The notes under the pieces: generated by a model
Seen by the model: only the letters and a program-made list of their open reading frames with translations
What the model was told of the DNA's origin: nothing
The model's database searches: none
Source: Roseicella frigidaeris
GTDB lineage: Bacteria > Pseudomonadota > Alphaproteobacteria > Acetobacterales > Acetobacteraceae
Direction: 5' to 3'
NCBI RefSeq assembly: GCF_003258945.1
Contig: NZ_QLIX01000014.1
Span: forward strand, 1 to 64,000
DNA length: 64,000 bases
In this document: positions 35,042 to 43,184 of the stretch, piece by piece
How positions within the stretch are numbered: position 1 is the stretch's first letter
Layout: every line of letters begins with the position of its first letter
Translations under genes and position numbers: made by a program

Positions 35042-36028
35042 ATGTCCCGTTTCGCCCGGCGTGCCCTGTTTGCGCTCGCCGCCCTCGTTCCTTTCGGGCT
35101 TGGCCGTCCCGCCGCGGCGGACTCCTTCCCCAGCCGCACGATCACCGTGGTCGTGCCCTTCGCCGCGGGCGGCCCGACCGACACCGTCACCCGCCTCGTC
35201 GCCGAATCCATGGGCCGCGACCTCGGCCAGACCGTGGTGGTGGAGAATGCCGGCGGCGCCGGCGGCACCATCGGCGCCCAGCGCGTCGCCCAGGCGAAGC
35301 CGGACGGCTACACCCTGCTGCTGCACCATATCGGCATGGCGACCACCCCGACCCTCTACCGCCGCCTGGCCTATGACCCGGTCGGCGGCTTCGAGACGAT
35401 CGGCCTCGTCACCGAGGTGCCGATGACCCTGATCGCCAAGAAGGACTTCCCGGCGACCACCCTCGCCGAGGCGGTCAAGGTCATCCGGCGCGACCAGGAG
35501 AAGCTCAACTACGCCAATGCCGGCATCGGCGCCGCCAGCCATCTCTGCGGCCTGCTGCTGATGAAGGCGGTGGACGCGCCGATGACCACCGTGCCGTTCC
35601 GCGGCACCGGCCCGGCGATGCAGGAGGTGCTCGCCGGCCGCATCGACCTGATGTGCGACCAGACCACCAACACCACCGAGCAGATCAACAGCGGCGCGGT
35701 GAAGGTCTTCACGGTGACGACGCCCGAGCGGCTGCCGGCGCTGCCGAACGTGCCGACCAGCACCGAGGCCGGCCTGCCCGAATTCCAGGTCGGCATCTGG
35801 CACGGGCTCTACGCCCCGAAGGGCACCCCGGCCGAGGTGACGGCGCGGCTGTCCCAGGCCCTGCAGGTGGCGCTGCGCGACCCGAAGCTGATCGCCCGCT
35901 TCGCCGAGCTCGGCACCACGCCGGTGGCGCAGGAGATGGCGACGCCGGCGGCGCACCGGAAATTCTGGCTCGCCGACATCGCCAAGTGGAAGCCGATCAT
36001 CCAGGCCGCCGGCCAGTACGCCGACTGA
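35042..36028 (+). CDS. Bug/TctC-family periplasmic solute-binding protein
   Basis: A 328-residue tripartite-tricarboxylate-transporter binding protein. The signal peptide (RRALFALAALVPFGLGRPAAA) is followed by the typical SFPSRTITVVVPFAAGGPTD, VVENAGGAGGTIGAQRVAQA and MTTVPFRGTGPAMQEVLAGR. An ideal AGGAGGT (35028-35034) sits 7 bases before the ATG; TTGACA at 34954-34959 may be a -35 but no good -10 follows. tctA and tctB are absent here, as is common for this expanded family. Ligand probably a carboxylate; unproven. Confidence 0.9.
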   Translation: MSRFARRALFALAALVPFGLGRPAAADSFPSRTITVVVPFAAGGPTDTVTRLVAESMGRDLGQTVVVENAGGAGGTIGAQRVAQAKPDGYTLLLHHIGMATTPTLYRRLAYDPVGGFETIGLVTEVPMTLIAKKDFPATTLAEAVKVIRRDQEKLNYANAGIGAASHLCGLLLMKAVDAPMTTVPFRGTGPAMQEVLAGRIDLMCDQTTNTTEQINSGAVKVFTVTTPERLPALPNVPTSTEAGLPEFQVGIWHGLYAPKGTPAEVTARLSQALQVALRDPKLIARFAELGTTPVAQEMATPAAHRKFWLADIAKWKPIIQAAGQYAD

Positions 36029-36036
36029 CGGGATTG

Positions 36037-36078
36037 CCCTGGCCACACCGCCCTGGCCACACCGCCCTGGCCGCGCCG
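36037..36078. repeat. three tandem 14-bp units
   Basis: CCCTGGCCACACCG at 36037-36050 and 36051-36064, and a diverged copy CCCTGGCCGCGCCG at 36065-36078, begin 8 bases after the stop of the Bug gene. No coding role is seen. Confidence 0.75.
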
Positions 36079-36282
36079 CTTTACGGCCGGCCGGGGCGCA
36101 TGCGAACCTCCCCGGCAACGACCCCGGGGAGGGGATGATGCAGGATCGCCGCCGCCATGGGACCGCGCGCCGGGTCGCGCGCCGTCCGTCCGGCCCTCCT
36201 TCCGTCCCGCCGCGGGCCCCGTGCGCCTGGATGGGCGGGCTGCCGCACGCCGCCCGCAGCCCCTGACGGAGGACCGCAAGCA

Positions 36283-37167
36283 ATGGACGGCATGAGCAAG
36301 GTCGAATGCCCCTGGAACCGGGCGGCGGAATCGCTCGGCAATTCGGTGGAGCTGCAGCACGTGAACCTGCGCGTGCCGGACCAGCGCCTCGCCACCGCCT
36401 TCTACATCTCCGCCCTCGGCCTGACGCGCGACCCCTTCCTGCTGACCGGCGTCGAGAACATGTGGGCCAATGCCGGGGTCAGCCAGTTCCACCTGCCGCA
36501 TGGCCAGGCGCAGCTGCTGCGCGGCACGATCGGGCTGGTGCTGCCGGACCGCGCCCAGCTCCTGCACCGGCTGCAGACGGCGCGCCGCTGGCTGGAGGGC
36601 ACGCGCTACGGCTTCGAGGAGGCGGCGGACCACATCGCCGTCACCTGCCCCTGGGGCAACCGCTTCCGCTGCCATGCGCCGGAGGCCGAGCGCTTCGGCC
36701 GCATCCAGCTCGGCATCCCCTATGTCGAGTTCGACGTGGCGCCCGGCACCCTGGACGGCATCGTCCGGTTCTACCGCGAGATCGTGCAGGCGCCGGCGCG
36801 GATCGAGGACGGGGTGGCGAAGGCGCTGGTCGCGCCCGGCCAGTACCTCACCTTCCGCGAGACCGACCGGCCGCAGCCGGCCTATGACGGGCACCATATC
36901 CAGCTCGCCTTCGTCGATTTCGGCGGGGTGCATGCCCGGCTGTCCGAGCGTGGCCTGATCAGCCAGGAGGACAGCCAGTTCCAGTACCGCTTCATCCGCC
37001 TCGTCGATCCGGACAACGGCCGGCTGCTCTTCGAGGTGGAGCATGAGTGCCGGTCGATGACCCATCCGCTCTTCATGCGGCGGCTGGTCAACCGCAACCC
37101 GGCGGTGACCAACCTGGTCTACGCCCCGGGCGCGGAGGAGCTGGCCTGGGCCATGCCGCCGGAGTGA
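36283..37167 (+). CDS. VOC-superfamily (glyoxalase/dioxygenase-like) protein
   Basis: A 294-residue protein with a vicinal-oxygen-chelate module: VELQHVNLRVPDQRLATAFY (about residues 22-41) begins a typical beta-alpha-beta unit, and a second half begins near IQLGIPYVEFDVAPG (about 143-157). Candidate metal ligands are His in LQHVNL, His in YDGHHIQLAF and Glu in LLFEVEHE. GGAGG lies about 10 bases before the ATG at 36283. The reaction is unknown. Confidence 0.75.
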   Translation: MDGMSKVECPWNRAAESLGNSVELQHVNLRVPDQRLATAFYISALGLTRDPFLLTGVENMWANAGVSQFHLPHGQAQLLRGTIGLVLPDRAQLLHRLQTARRWLEGTRYGFEEAADHIAVTCPWGNRFRCHAPEAERFGRIQLGIPYVEFDVAPGTLDGIVRFYREIVQAPARIEDGVAKALVAPGQYLTFRETDRPQPAYDGHHIQLAFVDFGGVHARLSERGLISQEDSQFQYRFIRLVDPDNGRLLFEVEHECRSMTHPLFMRRLVNRNPAVTNLVYAPGAEELAWAMPPE

Positions 37168-37341
37168 GGGAGGCGAGGCAGGCCAGGGCGGGGCCGGTGC
37201 ATCGCCGGCCCGCGCCTCACGCGCCCTCGCTTCACGCGCCCGCGCTTCACACCTCCGCACGGGCCCGCGACGCGGCTGGCCTTGCCGGCCCGGCATCCTG
37301 TAGTCCTCTGGATCCGTTGCGGTGAAACAGGGAGCGACCGG

Positions 37342-37524
37342 ATGCTCGCAGTCGTGTGCCAATACGTCGTGCTGACCGGCACGGTCTGCAGCGCGCCCAT
37401 GAAGGAGGCCGAGGCCGCGGCCCTCTTCCAGGACCTGCGGCAGCAGAACAAGTCCGAGGTCGAGATCGTCAAGCAGAACAGCCCGAAATGGATCGAGGCG
37501 CTGGTCAACGGGCCGAAGAAGTAG
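37342..37524 (+). CDS. small hypothetical protein (60 residues)
   Basis: A short frame from ATG 37342 with GGGAG about 8 bases upstream, and G/C-rich third codon positions. The protein starts MLAVVCQYVVLTGTVCSAPM and continues with a charged helix (KEAEAAALFQDLRQQNKS) and a basic tail. Two cysteines (6 and 16) lie in the hydrophobic N-terminus. No family is recognised. It converges with the DUF1194 gene, 21 bases away. Confidence 0.5.
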   Translation: MLAVVCQYVVLTGTVCSAPMKEAEAAALFQDLRQQNKSEVEIVKQNSPKWIEALVNGPKK

Positions 37525-37545
37525 CCCCTCGGGCCGGCCGCCCCC

Positions 37546-38280
37546 TCAGCCGGTCAGCGGCCCGGACAGGCCGGCCACCTCGCGGATCAGCTTGCGCTTG
37601 ACCGCGTTGCCGAAGCTCTGGAAATCCTCCGCGACGATGACGAAGGCGCCGGGCCCGCCGATCACGCTGTCGCGGTAATAGTCGTCGAGCGGAATGGGCG
37701 GCATGCGGCCGAAGGTCGGCCGGTCGTTCACGATCGGCAACCCGTTGATCGTCACGCCCTCGGCGACCAGCCGGTCGCGCGCCGCCTCGACCGGCCCGCC
37801 GCTGTTGTTCACGCCGTCGCCCGAGACGTCGATCACCTGCCGCGTGCCGTCGAAGGGCGCCTGCTGCAGCACGGTGCGGGAGAAGTCGAGCCCGCTCGAG
37901 ATCGAGGTCCAGGAGAGCGAGGCGCGCGGCGCCTCGGCCAACCTCTCGGACCAGGCCTGCGCCTCCGCCATGCCGGAGACGCGCATCCAGGGCAGCACCA
38001 GGCGCTGATACTCGGCCCCGGCCCATTCGACATAGGCGATGCCGATGGCGCCGATCATGCCGCCGCGGATCGCCTCCACCACCTGCGGGTCGGAGACGGC
38101 GGCGCGGTAGCCCTCCCGCTGCAGCCGCGCCTCGTCGTCATCGACCGAGCGGGAGACATCGACCGCCAGCACCAGCAGGACATCGACCGGATCGCCGTCC
38201 GCCCGGGCCGGGCGCGGCCGCAGCACCGGGGCCGTGGTCAGCGCGGCGGCCCCGACCGCCAGCAGGGAGCGACGGTGCAT
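37546..38280 (-). CDS. DUF1194 von Willebrand factor A-like Tat-exported protein
   Basis: A 244-residue protein with a signal containing RRSLLAVGAAALTTAPVL, followed by a von Willebrand A-type fold. The MIDAS start DVSRSVDDDEARLQREGY (about residues 40-57) and the later VIDVSGDGVNNSGG are characteristic of DUF1194 proteins. It should be periplasmic and bind a divalent metal; no partner is known. The start at 38280 (MHRRSLLAVG) is preferred over a longer frame because it begins the signal peptide. Confidence 0.87.
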   Translation of the reverse strand: MHRRSLLAVGAAALTTAPVLRPRPARADGDPVDVLLVLAVDVSRSVDDDEARLQREGYRAAVSDPQVVEAIRGGMIGAIGIAYVEWAGAEYQRLVLPWMRVSGMAEAQAWSERLAEAPRASLSWTSISSGLDFSRTVLQQAPFDGTRQVIDVSGDGVNNSGGPVEAARDRLVAEGVTINGLPIVNDRPTFGRMPPIPLDDYYRDSVIGGPGAFVIVAEDFQSFGNAVKRKLIREVAGLSGPLTG

Positions 38281-38426
38281 GAGCCGCAGCCTCCATCCAT
38301 GACGCGATCCGTCATGGAAGCGCGGTCTCGCCCCCGAGTTCAACAAGGAACCTCACGGCGCGCAGAGGTGATCGGGCCAGGGACCACCGATTGCGGTCCC
38401 CGGCCTTGTACAACCCGCACCCGTGA

Positions 38427-38470
38427 CTAGGGCGCTTCCCGTGAACACCGGTTCACGGGAAGCGCCCTAG
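38427..38470. repeat. perfect 20-bp inverted repeat with 4-base loop
   Basis: Arms at 38427-38446 and 38451-38470 are exact reverse complements, separated by ACCG; the core reads GTGAAC-ACCG-GTTCAC. There is no T run of the kind that ends transcripts. It lies 146 bases beyond the start of the DUF1194 gene and upstream of nothing obvious, and looks like a dispersed palindromic unit. Confidence 0.85.
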
Positions 38471-38482
38471 GCTACTGTTTTC

Positions 38483-38531
38483 AGAGCATCTTCACCCGAT
38501 CAGGTGAGTCCACCTGATCGGGATCTGCTCT
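38483..38531. repeat. second palindrome with 12-bp core arms
   Basis: CCCGATCAGGTG (38495-38506) and CACCTGATCGGG (38511-38522) surround AGTC; the outer AGAGCA (38483-38488) and TGCTCT (38526-38531) extend the stem. It follows the first palindrome by 12 bases, so the two form a cluster. Confidence 0.85.
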
Positions 38532-38579
38532 AGACCGCGATCCGCTCACGCCGCTTCGCGGACCATGGTCCAGCGCGGT

Positions 38580-38615
38580 GTTTGGTCGGGTGATTCCGCC
38601 TCAGGCGATCAGGCG
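38580..38615. repeat. REP-like palindromic element, copy 2
   Basis: TGAT (38591-38594) and GCCT (38598-38601) pair with AGGC (38603-38606) and ATCA (38608-38611). The segment 38580-38600 matches 22595-22615 at 18 of 21 positions. It ends just before the stop of the aminotransferase gene at 38635. The remaining DNA between 38281 and 38634 is occupied by the two larger palindromes and shows no coding frame. Confidence 0.6.
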
Positions 38616-38634
38616 TCTGGCGGCCTCGGCGCGA

Positions 38635-39828
38635 TCAGAGGCCGGCGAGCACCGCCGCCGCCACCCGGCCGACATCCTCCTCCGTCAGATAGGGATGCAT
38701 CGGCAGGGACAGGCAGCGGGTGCAGAGATCCTCGCTGACCGGCAGCGGCGGCGCCCCGGCCTCGATCCCGCGGGCATGCGCCGCGGCATAGGCGGGCTGG
38801 CGGTGCAGCGGCCTGGGATAATAGATGGCCGAGGGCAGCCCGGCCGCCTGCATCGCCGCCTGCACCCGGCTGCGCCCGGCCGCGTCCCGCAGCAGGATGG
38901 TGTAGATGCCCCAGGCGCTCTCGGCGCCCTCCCGCACCTGCGGCGTCGCCACCCGGCCGCCGAGCGCCGCCTCGTACCAGCCCGCCGCCCGCCGCCGCGC
39001 CGCCAGCTCCCCCGCGAGCAGCGGCATCTTGGCCAGCAGGATGGCGGCCTGGATGGAATCCAGCCGCCCGTTCATGCCGGTGCGCAGCACCTCGTAGCGG
39101 GACTTGCCCTCGCCATGGGTGCGGAGCGAGCGATAGAGCTCGGCCCGGTCGGCATCGTCGGTCAGGATGGCGCCGCCATCGCCGTAGCAGCCGAGCGTCT
39201 TGGTCGGGTAGAAGCTGAGCGCGGTCGCATCCGCCTGGGTGCCGAGCCGGCGCCCATCCAGCGCGCCGCCGAAGGCCTGCGCCGCGTCGTCGAGCGCGAA
39301 CATGCCGTGCTCGGCGCAGAGCGCCCGGATCGCCGGCCAGTCCGCCGGCAGGCCGTAGAGATCGACGCCGATCACCGCCCGCGGCCGCAGCCGCCGCTCA
39401 TGCGTGACCAGCGCCAGGCGGCGCCGGAGATCGACGAGGTCGATGTTGAAGCTGCCCGGCTCGACATCGACGAAGATCGGCGTGGCGCCGAGCACCAGCG
39501 GCACCTCGGCGGTCGCGGTATAGGTGAAGGCCGGCAGGAACACCGCATCGCCCGGCCCGATGCCCTCCGCCATCATGGCGATTTGCAGCGCATCGGTGCC
39601 GGAGGAGACGCCGACGGCATGCTTCGCGCCGCTGAACTCGGCCAGCTTCGCCTCGATGGCATCCACCTCGGGGCCCTGGATGAAGCGGCCATGCGCGAGG
39701 ATGCGGGCGATGCCGGCATCGATCTCGGCCCGGATCAGCGCCTGCTGCGCCTGCATGTCGAAGAAGGCGACGGGGCGTCCCTGGGGGCGTCCCTGGGGGC
39801 GGCCTTGGGCGTGGCTCGTGGTGCTCAT
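38635..39828 (-). CDS. DegT/DnrJ/EryC1 sugar aminotransferase (WbpE-like)
   Basis: A 397-residue PLP enzyme. PLP lysine is Lys210 in SFYPTKTLGCYGDGGA, and ALDDAAQAFGG supplies the pyridine-binding aspartate. The start of the fold, FFDMQAQQALIRAEIDAGIA, followed by RFIQGPEVDAIE and HAVGVSSGTDALQIAM, closely resembles WbpE/WlbC enzymes that form UDP-GlcNAc(3NH2)A. An N-terminal GRP-Q tandem (residues 9-19, encoded by 12-bp units) precedes the fold. It is probably part of the surface-glycan locus, though a PhnD-like gene lies between. Confidence 0.88.
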   Translation of the reverse strand: MSTTSHAQGRPQGRPQGRPVAFFDMQAQQALIRAEIDAGIARILAHGRFIQGPEVDAIEAKLAEFSGAKHAVGVSSGTDALQIAMMAEGIGPGDAVFLPAFTYTATAEVPLVLGATPIFVDVEPGSFNIDLVDLRRRLALVTHERRLRPRAVIGVDLYGLPADWPAIRALCAEHGMFALDDAAQAFGGALDGRRLGTQADATALSFYPTKTLGCYGDGGAILTDDADRAELYRSLRTHGEGKSRYEVLRTGMNGRLDSIQAAILLAKMPLLAGELAARRRAAGWYEAALGGRVATPQVREGAESAWGIYTILLRDAAGRSRVQAAMQAAGLPSAIYYPRPLHRQPAYAAAHARGIEAGAPPLPVSEDLCTRCLSLPMHPYLTEEDVGRVAAAVLAGL

Positions 39829-40012
39829 GCGCGGTCTCGTTCCAGCGGCGGGGGGCGCGGTGCGGACGAAGGCTGGGCGGTCCGGCCGCGGATCATCCCT
39901 GGCGGGCGGCGCGGAGGGGCCGCCCTGCCGCCCCTGCTCTAGACCCGGGGATCGCAGGGCGCAAAATCAAGGCGCGTGTCGCGGTGCAACAGCCGCGGTG
40001 CCGCCTGCAGCC

Positions 40013-40873
40013 TCAGCCGGCGCCGCTGCTGCCGAGCAGCGTCCGGCCGGCGGTCTCGATCACGGCATAGCTGTCGGGGCGCGCCGCCACCCAGCCGGTA
40101 TAGCCGGGCGGCATCACCTGCGCCGCCTTCGCCTCGTCGATCGCCAGCGCCGCCTCGCGCAGCCGCGCCTTCAGCGCCGGATCGAGCCCGGCCCGCACCG
40201 CCAGCGCATCGTTCGGCAACGGGTCGGAGCGCCAGACGATGCGGAGCTGGTTGGGCCGGAGCCGCCCGGCCGCGATCATGGTCGCCAGGCTGCGCTCGTC
40301 GTCGGTGGCGAGGTCGACCTGCCCATTCGCCACAGCCAATGTGTTGGCGGCGTGTGAATTGCCGTCCTGGTAGCGGAAATAGGCGGTGGGATCGATGCCG
40401 TGCTGGCGGAACCAGTAATGCGGGATCAGCCAGCCGCTAGTCGAGCCGGCATCGGCGAAGGCGATGGACAGCCCCTTCGCATCCTCCGGGAAGTGCCCGA
40501 TCTTCAACGCCTGCCGGGCCAGGATGAGGGCCTGGTAGGTGGGCTTGCCCTGATAGGTCACCACCGCCAGCGCCTCGGCGCCGGCGCGCTCCTTGGCCAG
40601 CAGGTAGCTCCAGGGGCCCATCCAGGCGAGATCCACCTGGTTGGTCGCCAGGGCGAGGGCGATGCCGGCCCAGTCCGGGGTGACGGTGAGGTCGAGCGGC
40701 CGGCCGACCGCCTCCGCCAGATGGGCGAAGAAGGGTCGGTAGAGGCGGCGTGTCTCCTCGGCCGTCGGCTGGACGGGGCCGACCGCGCAGCGAAGCGGCT
40801 CCTCCGCGGCGCGGAGGCGGGCCGGGAGAGCGGCGAGGGCGAGCCCCGCCGCGGTCAGGGTCCTGCGGTGCAT
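40013..40873 (-). CDS. PhnD-like phosphate/phosphonate ABC binding protein
   Basis: A 286-residue periplasmic binding protein of the PhnD family. A short signal (RRTLTAAGLALAALPARLRA) precedes LRCAVGPVQPTAEETRRLYR; DLAWMGPWSYLLAKERAGAE and FADAGSTSGWLIPHYWF are family segments. No phnC or phnE lies nearby and no phosphonate lyase genes are present. It sits within the minus-strand glycan genes without an evident link to them. Confidence 0.85.
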   Translation of the reverse strand: MHRRTLTAAGLALAALPARLRAAEEPLRCAVGPVQPTAEETRRLYRPFFAHLAEAVGRPLDLTVTPDWAGIALALATNQVDLAWMGPWSYLLAKERAGAEALAVVTYQGKPTYQALILARQALKIGHFPEDAKGLSIAFADAGSTSGWLIPHYWFRQHGIDPTAYFRYQDGNSHAANTLAVANGQVDLATDDERSLATMIAAGRLRPNQLRIVWRSDPLPNDALAVRAGLDPALKARLREAALAIDEAKAAQVMPPGYTGWVAARPDSYAVIETAGRTLLGSSGAG

Positions 40874-41136
40874 GAAGGTCTCCTGGCCTGCATGGCCGTT
40901 CTGGCCCGGAGCGGCCCTCGGCCGCCCCCGGGCGATGCCACCCCATGGCCGAGACCTACACCGGATAGCCGCCTGGCACGAAACCACGGCGGCGCCATTC
41001 CGGTCGCGACAAGGATACCGGGATGGGCGCCGGTCCTGGCCCGGCGAGCCGGCTGTAGCCGCCGGCGCCCGGCCCGGCTGTGCCGCCGGTCACAGGCCGC
41101 GCGCCGTCGCGGCGGCTGGCCGGCGAGCCGGCCGCC

Positions 41137-43110
41137 CTACCGCGCCGCCTGCACCTCGGCCCCGTCGGCATTGTGGTCGAACTCCGGCACCAGCCGGCCG
41201 AGCTGGGCCAGCGCCGCGCGCGGATTGCCCGCCCGCGCCGCCGCCGCGATCTCGTCGATCGCGCGCCCGACCAGCGCCGGGTCGGCGGTGCGCGGCGTCG
41301 CCACCAGCAGCCCGCGGAACTGCGTCGGCCGCGGCGGCTCCTGGCCGTGGAACAGCTCCTCGTAGAGCTTCTCGCCGGGACGCAGCCCGGTGAAGCGGAT
41401 CTCGACATCCTCCTCGGGCCGCAGACCGGCGAGGCGGATCATGCGCCGCGCCAGGTCGACGATCTTCACCGGCTTGCCCATGTCGAGGACGAAGATGCCG
41501 CCCTCGGCCAGTTCCCGTGGCTGGTCCTCGCGGTCCTCGGCGCCGACGACGCTCGCCTGCAGCACCAGGCCGACCGCCTCGCGCACCGTCATGAAGTAGC
41601 GGCGCATGTCGGGATGGGTGACCGTCAGCGGCCCGCCGCGTTCGAGCTGGCGGCGGAACAGCGGCACCACCGAGCCGGTGGAGCCGAGCACGTTGCCGAA
41701 GCGCACGGTGACGCAGCGCATGCCGTGCCCGCCGGCGCGCAGCGGGTCCCGGCTCGCCGCGCGGGCGGACATGTCGAGCGCCTGGCAGTACATCTCGGCC
41801 AGCCGCTTGCTCGCGCCCATGACGCTGGTCGGGTTCACCGCCTTGTCGGTCGAGATGAAGACCATCGCCCGGCAGCCGACCGCGGCGGCGGCATCGGCGA
41901 CGATGCGGGTGCCGAGGGCGTTGGTCAGCAGCCCTTCCAGCGGGTTGTTCTCGACCATCGGCACGTGCTTCAGCGCCGCGGCGTGGAAGACCAGCTCCGG
42001 CCGCAGCTCCTCGAGCAGGCGGCGCATGCGCGGCTCGTCGCGGATATCGGCGAGCACGGCGCGGCGCGGCACGTCCGGGTGCCGCTCGCGCAGCTCCAGG
42101 TCGATCTCGTAGAGGGCGAACTCGCCATGGTCGAGCAGGGTGAGCTGCGAGGGGCCGAAGCTCGCCACCTGCCGCGCCAGCTCGCCACCGATGGTGCCGC
42201 CGGCGCCGGTGACCAGCACCCGCCGGCCCTGGATCAGCCGCGCCATGCCCTCGCGGTCGAGCGGCACCTGCGGCCGGTCCAGCAGATCCTCGATCGCCAC
42301 CGGGTCGAGCTTCAGCCGCTGCCCGGCCTTCTCCTCCAGCGCGCCGGCCATGCGCTTCGCCGCCGGGTCGAGGGAGGTGACGGAGGGCGCCCGCCGCACC
42401 GGGATGCCGTGCCGGTCGGCGGCATCCAGCAGCCGCTCCAGCGCCAGGCCCTGCACATGGTGGGTGGTGAGCACGACCAGGGCGGGCAGCCGCCCCTCCT
42501 CGCGCATCGCGTCCAGCACCGCGGCGATCTCGTCCGCCGTGCCGAGGATCGGATGGCCCTGGATGCGCCGCCCCGCCTGGCGGGTGCGCATGGAGAGGAT
42601 GCCGATCACCCGGAAGGCCGGCTGCCGCTCGGCGGCGAGCGCCCGGATGAAGATGTCCGCCCCGTCGCCGGCGCCGACCAGCAGCACCGGCTGCGGGGTG
42701 ATGCTCTCATGCGCGCGGCGGCCATGGTGCAGCCGCCCGGCGATGCGCGGCGCGCCGAGCAGGATGCCGAGCGCCAGCGCATGGATGGCCGGGAAGGCCG
42801 GGTTGGGCGGCGTCCAGGCCCCGGCCAGGCGCAGCCCGCCCCAGAACAGGATCGCCGCGCCGATCGCCGCGCCGGCGATGCCGAGCAGGTCCGGCAGCCC
42901 GGCATAGCGCCAGTATTGCTGCGGCAGCCGCACCGGCAGCCCGGCGGCGAGCAGCGCCAGGACCGCGCCGGGCAGGGCGCCGAGCCACCAACCCGCGGCA
43001 GGCCAGGCGCCGGGCGCATCGAGCAGCATCGCCACCGGCAGGGCCAGGCAGGCGATGGCGGAATCGAGGGCGAGGTTGAGAAGGATGCGGTGCGGCGCGC
43101 GGCGGGCCAT
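41137..43110 (-). CDS. CapD/WbpM-type UDP-sugar 4,6-dehydratase
   Basis: A 657-residue inner-membrane protein: four hydrophobic segments in the first 125 residues, a CoA-binding-like Rossmann region (PVLLVGAGDGADIFIRAL), then the catalytic SDR domain from about residue 290 (VLVTGAGGTIGGELARQ). The active-site region FISTDKAVNPTSVMGASKR has Met in place of the usual SDR tyrosine, as in WbpM. The family turns UDP-GlcNAc into the 4-keto-6-deoxy sugar, the first step to bacillosamine, FucNAc or QuiNAc. The start at 43110 (MARRAPHRILLNLALD) begins just before the first membrane helix. Confidence 0.92.
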   Translation of the reverse strand: MARRAPHRILLNLALDSAIACLALPVAMLLDAPGAWPAAGWWLGALPGAVLALLAAGLPVRLPQQYWRYAGLPDLLGIAGAAIGAAILFWGGLRLAGAWTPPNPAFPAIHALALGILLGAPRIAGRLHHGRRAHESITPQPVLLVGAGDGADIFIRALAAERQPAFRVIGILSMRTRQAGRRIQGHPILGTADEIAAVLDAMREEGRLPALVVLTTHHVQGLALERLLDAADRHGIPVRRAPSVTSLDPAAKRMAGALEEKAGQRLKLDPVAIEDLLDRPQVPLDREGMARLIQGRRVLVTGAGGTIGGELARQVASFGPSQLTLLDHGEFALYEIDLELRERHPDVPRRAVLADIRDEPRMRRLLEELRPELVFHAAALKHVPMVENNPLEGLLTNALGTRIVADAAAAVGCRAMVFISTDKAVNPTSVMGASKRLAEMYCQALDMSARAASRDPLRAGGHGMRCVTVRFGNVLGSTGSVVPLFRRQLERGGPLTVTHPDMRRYFMTVREAVGLVLQASVVGAEDREDQPRELAEGGIFVLDMGKPVKIVDLARRMIRLAGLRPEEDVEIRFTGLRPGEKLYEELFHGQEPPRPTQFRGLLVATPRTADPALVGRAIDEIAAAARAGNPRAALAQLGRLVPEFDHNADGAEVQAAR

Positions 43111-43184
43111 CCGCCGGCTATAGGACGGTCCGCCCCAGGGCGCCACCATGGGCGCCACTGCGGGCGCCACCAGGGGAGGGCCGA

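Noticed and set aside
38427-38470. CRISPR-like or phage attachment site at the long palindrome
   Set aside because: There is no regularly spaced repeat, no cas gene, integrase or tRNA nearby; it is a single stem-loop unit.
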